Source: Fimbriimonadaceae bacterium
Lineage (GTDB): Bacteria > Armatimonadota > Fimbriimonadia > Fimbriimonadales > Fimbriimonadaceae
Length of the DNA stretch: 10,309 bases
Reading direction: 5' to 3'
Assembly (NCBI GenBank): GCA_947447315.1
Contig: CANFJD010000073.1
Location: 1 to 10,309 of the forward strand
A program made the position numbers and the translations under genes. Below are positions 5,761 through 10,309 of the stretch, piece by piece (within the stretch, counting starts at the first letter, position 1; the number at the start of each line of letters is the position of its first letter). The notes beneath the pieces are model-generated. The model ran no database searches, had not been told where the DNA came from, and was given only the letters and a program-made list of their open reading frames with translations.

Positions 5761-7840
5761 CCGTCCCTCGAAGGGCGTTTCAACGTCAAGAACCGAGCCC
5801 AAAGACCACAGCCGCATTAGCACACTGGACTTCCTGCTGATGATGTTTGGAAGCATGCTGGCGGTGTATTCCGCCGGAGAGTCAGTCGCGCAGCCGCAGG
5901 TGGGGTGGTTTTTTGTTCGGCTCGTGTGTTTTGGATGCGTGGTTAGCTACTTGGTCCGGCAATTGGCTGGCAAGTCTAAATTTATTCGTATCGACGGTGT
6001 TCTCTATGCATTGCTGGCGATTTACGCGACTTTCAATGTCGGCGGCTTGAACACCCTGCTGCCCGGTGAACCGTTTCCGCGAGAACTTCAGGCAGCCGCC
6101 TACCTTAGCTGGATGTTAACTCTCGGCAGCTTTGTGGCATGGCGAGACGGGACGTTACTGTTTCAGGCGGTGCCGGCGATGGCTCTGTTTGGCCTGGTGG
6201 GATGCTACGACACTTTCCGAGACGTGACTTTCGCGTTTTTCGGCTTCCTGCTCTGCTTGGCGACTCTATTTTCGCGAGCTAATGGCCGAGATATGTTGAA
6301 GTTGGTCATTGACAGCGGATATGCCGGTCGCGCCGATGCCCTGAATGCAGATCGGGAAACCATTCGGCAAGATCAGGCCCTGTACGAGCGGGTTCGGCAA
6401 GGGCCATGGCGATGGATTGCTGGGCCGGAATGGGCGCTGCTTACCGCGTTCATTGTGGTTCTGCTGAGCCTTCTTGGCGCTCCGGTAGTGCAATCGACGG
6501 TTCAAGCCGCAACCGGTGGCGTGAAGATAAATCTGTCACCGCCGCCGATTCGTCGTGCCGCTGCGGCTGCACCAGTAGATCAAGATTTACAGCTGGTGGG
6601 CAGGGGCCCCAACACGGGCCTGACCGCCCGTCCTCTCTACGAGGTGATCTCAAAGCCACATGTTGACTATCTCCGCATCCAGATTTTTGCTGGGTGGAGC
6701 GGTCAAGGGTGGCGCCGAGCCACCACTTCCACCTTGCTCGACGGGGCGAAATACATTCGCAATCCGCGCCGGGTTCAGTTTGGGATTCGTCGAGTGGCGG
6801 ATACGAATAACCTTCCCGTCCCTGGCGAGGTACAGGGGTGGAATGACCCGTCTGTGATCGATCAATCGCGGGCGGGAATGTTCCGCAGTAATGCCGCCAG
6901 TATCACGCAGTTTGCGGGTACGTCTCTGATTGGGCGGGATTCTACGGTCGCTACGAACGCGGTAAACGATGTCAATTTCGGCTGGGCGAAAGATGTCTCT
7001 TCGATCTCGAATGACGTGGCTCAATTGGCTCAAGAAGCAGCGGCAGGGGCTTCCACCGATCTCGACAAGGCGGAGCGAATCCGGGACGCCATTGCCGCGC
7101 GTTGTCGTTACAATCTAAAGGCGGCCGCAACGCCGTCAGGGGATGACCCCGTGAGGTACTTCCTAATGGACAGCAAGGAGGGCTACTGCGATGTATTCGC
7201 GAGTTCGATGGTCCAAATGGCCCGTGCGGTAGGACTCCCTGCGCGATATGTGCAAGGTTACTTACCTGATCCTGTCAATACGGACGCTACCGGCACATCA
7301 GTGATTCTGGAGCGGGACTACCACGCGTGGGCGGAAATTCTGTTGGACGGCAAGGGGTGGACGGTTTACGACGCTACGATCGGAGCCACGGAAGTTAAGG
7401 GCGGCGAGCGAGGATCCGATACGGGCGACAATATTTGGGCCGCCGGTGGAATCTTACGTCGGTTGATCGATGCCGCAATCGTTGCGATCGCTACGTTCGT
7501 GATTGGCGCTTTCGTCTACCTTCAGTGGCAAGGGCGCAAGCCCCGTAGTCGGCGATCGGAAATTGACCGGGCGTATGCTGATTTCCAAAAATCGATCACC
7601 AAACTCTCGGGGCGTCGTCGTCGCCCCGCAGCGACAATCTCCGAGTACATTCACGAAACCGTGCCCGAGCCACTTTGGGAGGAAGCTTTGAAGATTGGCC
7701 GGCAATTCGAAGCCGCGCTCTACCGAGACGGAGAGCCTGAATTGGCATTGGTGACAAACCTCAAGGCGGATTTCTCCCGATGGTCGAGCTCCGTTAGGGA
7801 ATTTCGACGCCAATCCGGTTGGTCCCGACGGGTAGGTTAG
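5753..7840 (+). CDS. TgpA-like membrane transglutaminase (transglutaminase core plus C-terminal DUF4129-like region)
   Basis: A 695-residue multi-pass protein with the layout of TgpA of Pseudomonas aeruginosa. About six hydrophobic helices fill residues 25-175 and another lies at about 226-247. A large extracytoplasmic part follows, with the transglutaminase core, then a final helix (about 571-590) and a basic cytoplasmic tail (about 600-690) resembling DUF4129. The catalytic triad is intact: Cys479 in EGYCDVFASS, His524 in RDYHAWAE, Asp540 in TVYDAT. An Ala/Pro-rich spacer (262-275) links the membrane part to the domain. TgpA is known to be needed for growth in P. aeruginosa; the substrate, thought to be in the periplasm or cell wall, is unsettled. 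The ATG at 5753 lies nine bases after a strong GAGGAGG (5737-5743) inside the DUF58 gene, and the two overlap by eight bases, so they are likely translationally coupled. Length and all parts are complete. Confidence 0.92.
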   Translation: MLNRPSKGVSTSRTEPKDHSRISTLDFLLMMFGSMLAVYSAGESVAQPQVGWFFVRLVCFGCVVSYLVRQLAGKSKFIRIDGVLYALLAIYATFNVGGLNTLLPGEPFPRELQAAAYLSWMLTLGSFVAWRDGTLLFQAVPAMALFGLVGCYDTFRDVTFAFFGFLLCLATLFSRANGRDMLKLVIDSGYAGRADALNADRETIRQDQALYERVRQGPWRWIAGPEWALLTAFIVVLLSLLGAPVVQSTVQAATGGVKINLSPPPIRRAAAAAPVDQDLQLVGRGPNTGLTARPLYEVISKPHVDYLRIQIFAGWSGQGWRRATTSTLLDGAKYIRNPRRVQFGIRRVADTNNLPVPGEVQGWNDPSVIDQSRAGMFRSNAASITQFAGTSLIGRDSTVATNAVNDVNFGWAKDVSSISNDVAQLAQEAAAGASTDLDKAERIRDAIAARCRYNLKAAATPSGDDPVRYFLMDSKEGYCDVFASSMVQMARAVGLPARYVQGYLPDPVNTDATGTSVILERDYHAWAEILLDGKGWTVYDATIGATEVKGGERGSDTGDNIWAAGGILRRLIDAAIVAIATFVIGAFVYLQWQGRKPRSRRSEIDRAYADFQKSITKLSGRRRRPAATISEYIHETVPEPLWEEALKIGRQFEAALYRDGEPELALVTNLKADFSRWSSSVREFRRQSGWSRRVG

Positions 7841-7844
7841 AAGG

Positions 7845-8951
7845 GTGGCCGATCCGATTGAGAAAGCCCTTCGGGCTCGAGTGATTCTGGTGGAAGGTGA
7901 CGAAAGTGCACTGCGTGCGGACGCTCTCCAAAAACTGCTCAACCACTTACAGGTCACTCCGGACGACTTCGATTTGGAGCAGATAAATGCCGACGAGCGT
8001 CCGATCGAAAGTTGGATTTCGAGCGTTTGCACCATTCCATTCCTTGCCGAACGACGAATCTTGGTCGTCCGCCACGTGGCCCGGGTCACTCCAGACGCTA
8101 ACGCGAAGGGTCAAACCCCCAACTTGCCCAAGGGGGAATTAGCCAAGCTTCCGCCTTCTTCCTTGTTGATATTAGTAGCTGACGACGAGACTGGAGATGA
8201 GGACCGTCTGAGAAGATTTGGCACTGTCGTCACCGCCTGGCGAAACCGACTGAAAGCAGAAGGGGGGGAAGTGCTCTCCTATAAGGCAGACCCCAACGCG
8301 GCGGGTCAAATGCTTAAGACCTACTTTCAATCTCAGAACGTCACCATCAGTCGACAGGCCTTGGATACGCTCATTGAGATGTGTGGCGGCAACTACTCCC
8401 GCGCCCTTGGCGAGGCAGAGAAGCTGGCGCTCTACGCTCCACCGCAGTCGCAAATCACCGAGTCCATGGTCACCGATCTCGTGGTCGCCTCTCGCGAGTG
8501 GAACGTGTTTAAAATGATCGACGGAATCGTTGGAAACCAGCCCGCTGCTGCGCTCCGACAACTCACCACCCTCATCGGCGGCTCGCCGAAAAGCGAGGAC
8601 CAAGCATTTCGAACCATTCTGCCCATGATGTCGCGTCAGTTACGACTTCTGTGGCAGGCACGCGCGGTGCGTGATGCCAATTATCGCACGGATGATCTTC
8701 CCGTTGATTTTGAAAAGTGGCTGCCGGAAAAGCCCAATTTCGCGAAAGAGCCTCCCTATCGCCAACGAGACCTTTTGCGGTTAGCAGAAAAGATCACCCT
8801 TCCGCGTCTGGCTCGCGCAATGCGAGTTCTGGCTGAGACTGACGGCCGCCTGAAGGGGCAAGGGGCCAGTTTGAATGTGACCGATACCGTTGAAAGGATG
8901 GTCATCGAGATGGTTGCCACGCTTCATCCGCCGGCAAAAATCGAAGCCTAG
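7845..8951 (+). CDS. holA: DNA polymerase III delta subunit
   Basis: A 368-residue clamp-loader delta subunit, which opens the sliding beta clamp during replication. It shows the family's opening pattern, a hydrophobic strand then Gly-Asp/Glu (RVILVEGDES, 12-21), the helical stretch and the region around SVCTIPFLAERRILVVRHV, an Arg/Ala-rich middle with CGGNYSRALGEAEKLALY (about 179-196), and the all-helical C-terminal domain with SRQLRLLWQARAV. There is no Walker A motif, as expected for delta. The GTG start at 7845 is forced by an in-frame TAG at 7833-7835. It begins four bases after the transglutaminase stop and so belongs to the same transcript. The ribosome site is weak (GGTAGG about nine bases upstream). 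The gene has no known functional tie to the preceding trio and is probably there by chance of gene order. Confidence 0.88.
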   Translation: MADPIEKALRARVILVEGDESALRADALQKLLNHLQVTPDDFDLEQINADERPIESWISSVCTIPFLAERRILVVRHVARVTPDANAKGQTPNLPKGELAKLPPSSLLILVADDETGDEDRLRRFGTVVTAWRNRLKAEGGEVLSYKADPNAAGQMLKTYFQSQNVTISRQALDTLIEMCGGNYSRALGEAEKLALYAPPQSQITESMVTDLVVASREWNVFKMIDGIVGNQPAAALRQLTTLIGGSPKSEDQAFRTILPMMSRQLRLLWQARAVRDANYRTDDLPVDFEKWLPEKPNFAKEPPYRQRDLLRLAEKITLPRLARAMRVLAETDGRLKGQGASLNVTDTVERMVIEMVATLHPPAKIEA

Positions 8952-8970
8952 CCGTTTTCACCGCAACGGA

Positions 8971-8976
8971 TACACT
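8971..8976 (+). promoter_or_regulatory. Possible -10 box of hom, short or absent leader
   Basis: TACACT (a TAnnnT-type box) ends nine bases before the hom ATG at 8986, and no Shine-Dalgarno lies in between. A transcript from here would start within a few bases of the ATG. No convincing -35 is seen 15-18 bases upstream, so hom may instead be read only from the upstream unit. Confidence 0.25.
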
Positions 8977-8985
8977 TTCGGTCTG

Positions 8986-10269
8986 ATGGCAGATCGAAAG
9001 TTGCGGATTGGAATGTTGGGCTATGGCACGGTGGGGTCGGGAGCCTATCGCATGCTCGTCGACAATCAAGCCTCGATCCAAGCCAAAACCGGAACGCATA
9101 TTGAAGTCGTTCGCATTGGCATCAAAGACTCGACTAAACCCCGCGATCTTTCCGCCGATATTTTCACTACGGACCTTGATTCGATTGTCAATGATCCCGA
9201 TATCGATACCGTCGTAGAGCTGATCGGCGGCACCGACCCAGCCTGTCGCCTGGTGGAAACCGCCCTCGTCAACGGAAAGAACGTCGTCACGGCCAACAAA
9301 GAGATGATGGCCAAGCACGGCTCCCGTCTGGTCCACCTCGCCAAGGCCAAACGGCTCGATCTCCATTACGAAGCAGCGGTTGGCGGCGGTATTCCACTCA
9401 TCCAGCCCCTTAAGCACCAATTGGCGGGGAACGATGTGCTGAAGATGATGGGGATTCTCAACGGAACCACCAACTACATCCTTACAGAGATGCAGCAGGA
9501 GGGGGCTGACTTTGCCGAGGTCCTGGCCGAAGCTCAGGCGAAGGGTTACGCCGAAGCCGATCCCACCAACGACGTCGATGGCTTTGACACGATGTACAAG
9601 ATCTCGGTTCTGGCGAGCATCGCATTTGGTCGGCAGGTGTCTATTAGTGATGTCTACCGAGAAGGAATCCGCCGCATTTCCCGCACCGACATGAAGTACG
9701 CCGACATGCTTGGCTACACCATTAAGTTGCTCGGAATTTGCGAGCCAGTGGCCGACCGAGTACGTGTCCGCGTCCATCCCACGTTTCTGTCGAAGACTCA
9801 TCCGCTTGCCAGCGTGAACGGAGTCTATAACGGCCTGTGGATTAATGGCGACTTTGTCGGAGACGTGATGTTTAGTGGTCGCGGAGCCGGCAGCGATCCC
9901 ACGGCGAGTGCGGTGGTCGGCGATCTCATCGATGTAGCCCGCAACACCGCCATCGGTGGCCCTGGGAGTGCACTGCCTTACGATGCGGATATGCCCACCG
10001 AGAGTATTGATTCGTTGAAATCCCGCTATTACATTCGGCTTCGAAGCTACGACCGACCGTTGGTGCTTGGGAAGATTGCCACCGCGATGGGTGAACACGG
10101 AGTAAGCATCGCCGCGATGGAAATGAAGACTCTCATCCTTCACGAGCAAGGTGAGATCGTCTTCCTTACCGATTACGCGCGTGAATCAGATTTTGCCAAC
10201 GCTGTGAAATCGCTAACGGACGAAGTTGGGGTGATCTCGGTGGAATCTACCATTCGGGTAGAGGCATAG
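8986..10269 (+). CDS. hom: Homoserine dehydrogenase with C-terminal ACT domain
   Basis: A 427-residue monofunctional homoserine dehydrogenase, reducing aspartate semialdehyde to homoserine with NAD(P)H on the way to threonine, methionine and isoleucine. Rossmann loop GYGTVG (12-17); cofactor-side Lys105 in TANKEMMAKHG; family signature AVGGGIPLIQPLK (131-143); NGTTNYIL (159-166); and the catalytic cluster Glu190, Asp196, Asp201 and Lys205 in EADPTNDVDGFDTMYK, matching the order and spacing known from the yeast enzyme. Residues from about 346 to the end form an ACT domain, which in this family usually senses threonine. There is no aspartokinase fusion. ATG 8986 gives the normal N-terminus; an in-frame ATG at 8890 would add 32 non-homologous residues overlapping holA. 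It lies 34 bases after holA and is not next to thrB, thrC or lysC. Its stop codon overlaps the end of rnpB on the other strand. Confidence 0.95.
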   Translation: MADRKLRIGMLGYGTVGSGAYRMLVDNQASIQAKTGTHIEVVRIGIKDSTKPRDLSADIFTTDLDSIVNDPDIDTVVELIGGTDPACRLVETALVNGKNVVTANKEMMAKHGSRLVHLAKAKRLDLHYEAAVGGGIPLIQPLKHQLAGNDVLKMMGILNGTTNYILTEMQQEGADFAEVLAEAQAKGYAEADPTNDVDGFDTMYKISVLASIAFGRQVSISDVYREGIRRISRTDMKYADMLGYTIKLLGICEPVADRVRVRVHPTFLSKTHPLASVNGVYNGLWINGDFVGDVMFSGRGAGSDPTASAVVGDLIDVARNTAIGGPGSALPYDADMPTESIDSLKSRYYIRLRSYDRPLVLGKIATAMGEHGVSIAAMEMKTLILHEQGEIVFLTDYARESDFANAVKSLTDEVGVISVESTIRVEA

Positions 10270-10309
10270 GTGGAGTCGGCCTATAAGCCGGATTCTGTTT
10301 TTGTGTAGC
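10268..10309 (-). ncRNA. rnpB: RNase P RNA, 3' end only (gene continues past the right edge)
   Basis: Read on the minus strand, the last bases contain ACAGAATCCGGCTTATAG, the strongly conserved 3' region of bacterial RNase P RNA (compare ACAGAACCCGGCTTATCG in E. coli). It includes the 3' strand of the P4 helix (CCGGCTT, about 10285-10291). The following GGCCGACTCC (10281-10272) would be the 3' strand of helix P1, and ACCT (10271-10268) the mature end, as in E. coli. RNase P RNA is the catalytic part of the ribozyme that removes 5' leaders from pre-tRNAs. The 5' strand of P1 and the rest lie outside, so pairing cannot be confirmed here. No intrinsic terminator follows before the hom coding region, in keeping with 3' trimming. 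Confidence 0.9.

Noticed and set aside
7866..7878. Small AGCCC-TTC-GGGCT hairpin near the start of holA
   Set aside because: Only five base pairs, inside coding sequence and with no T-run. Such short stems are common by chance.
8890..8985. N-terminal extension of hom from ATG 8890
   Set aside because: It would add a basic 32-residue segment that overlaps holA in another frame and lies before the normal MADRKLRIG start.
8902..10149. Minus-strand open frame of 415 codons opposite hom
   Set aside because: Long, but a side effect of hom codon use. Its product is rich in His, Gly and Val without domains, and hom on the other strand is complete and conserved.
1..10309. CRISPR array, insertion sequence, phage or defence genes
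   Set aside because: I saw no spaced direct repeats, transposase or integrase motifs, tRNA-associated repeats or change in base composition. All genes are typical chromosomal genes.

Overview
This window is ordinary, densely coded bacterial chromosome (about 57% GC by eye). It carries nine protein-coding genes, one of them cut by the window edge, plus the 3' end of the RNase P RNA gene. Use of TTG and GTG starts, genes with a poor or absent Shine-Dalgarno, and the overall protein character suggest a Gram-negative, free-living heterotroph. Armatimonadota (Fimbriimonas-like) is my best guess, made from the feel of the sequences and not from any search. I see no insertion sequence, phage gene, CRISPR array, tRNA or sign of recent transfer. 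I do not see a new defence or biosynthetic system.

Layout from left to right. (1) 1-624, minus: N-terminal 208 residues of an aldehyde dehydrogenase that runs off the left edge. (2) 616-876, plus: a small three-helix membrane protein, head to head with the dehydrogenase and overlapping its start by 9 bases. (3) 878-908: a perfect 13-bp hairpin terminator between two convergent units. (4) 915-3391, minus: a three-gene unit read right to left, with a ROK-family sugar kinase, a 63-residue protein of unknown function, and the lipoylated E2 subunit of a pyruvate dehydrogenase-type complex. (5) 3392-3581: a 190-bp divergent control region. It holds a TATAAT box almost touching the kinase ATG, a good sigma70-type promoter for the rightward unit, and a structured leader. 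(6) 3582-8951, plus: MoxR AAA+ ATPase, DUF58 protein, a TgpA-like membrane transglutaminase, then holA (DNA polymerase III delta), all tightly packed. (7) 8986-10269, plus: homoserine dehydrogenase. (8) 10268-10309, minus: the last ~42 bases of rnpB, converging on homoserine dehydrogenase so closely that the RNA end overlaps its stop codon.

How the genes work together. MoxR, DUF58 and the TgpA-like transglutaminase form a widely conserved envelope-associated trio: a cytoplasmic chaperone-like ATPase, a membrane-anchored partner and a transmembrane enzyme with an extracytoplasmic Cys-His-Asp triad. holA and hom follow as housekeeping genes and probably share transcription. The leftward unit joins sugar phosphorylation (entry to glycolysis) to pyruvate oxidation (exit from it). 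The items most worth a second look are the ROK kinase that has lost two of three zinc-site cysteines, the nearly pure pyrimidine leader before the DUF58 gene, the possibly leaderless kinase start, and the hom/rnpB end overlap.
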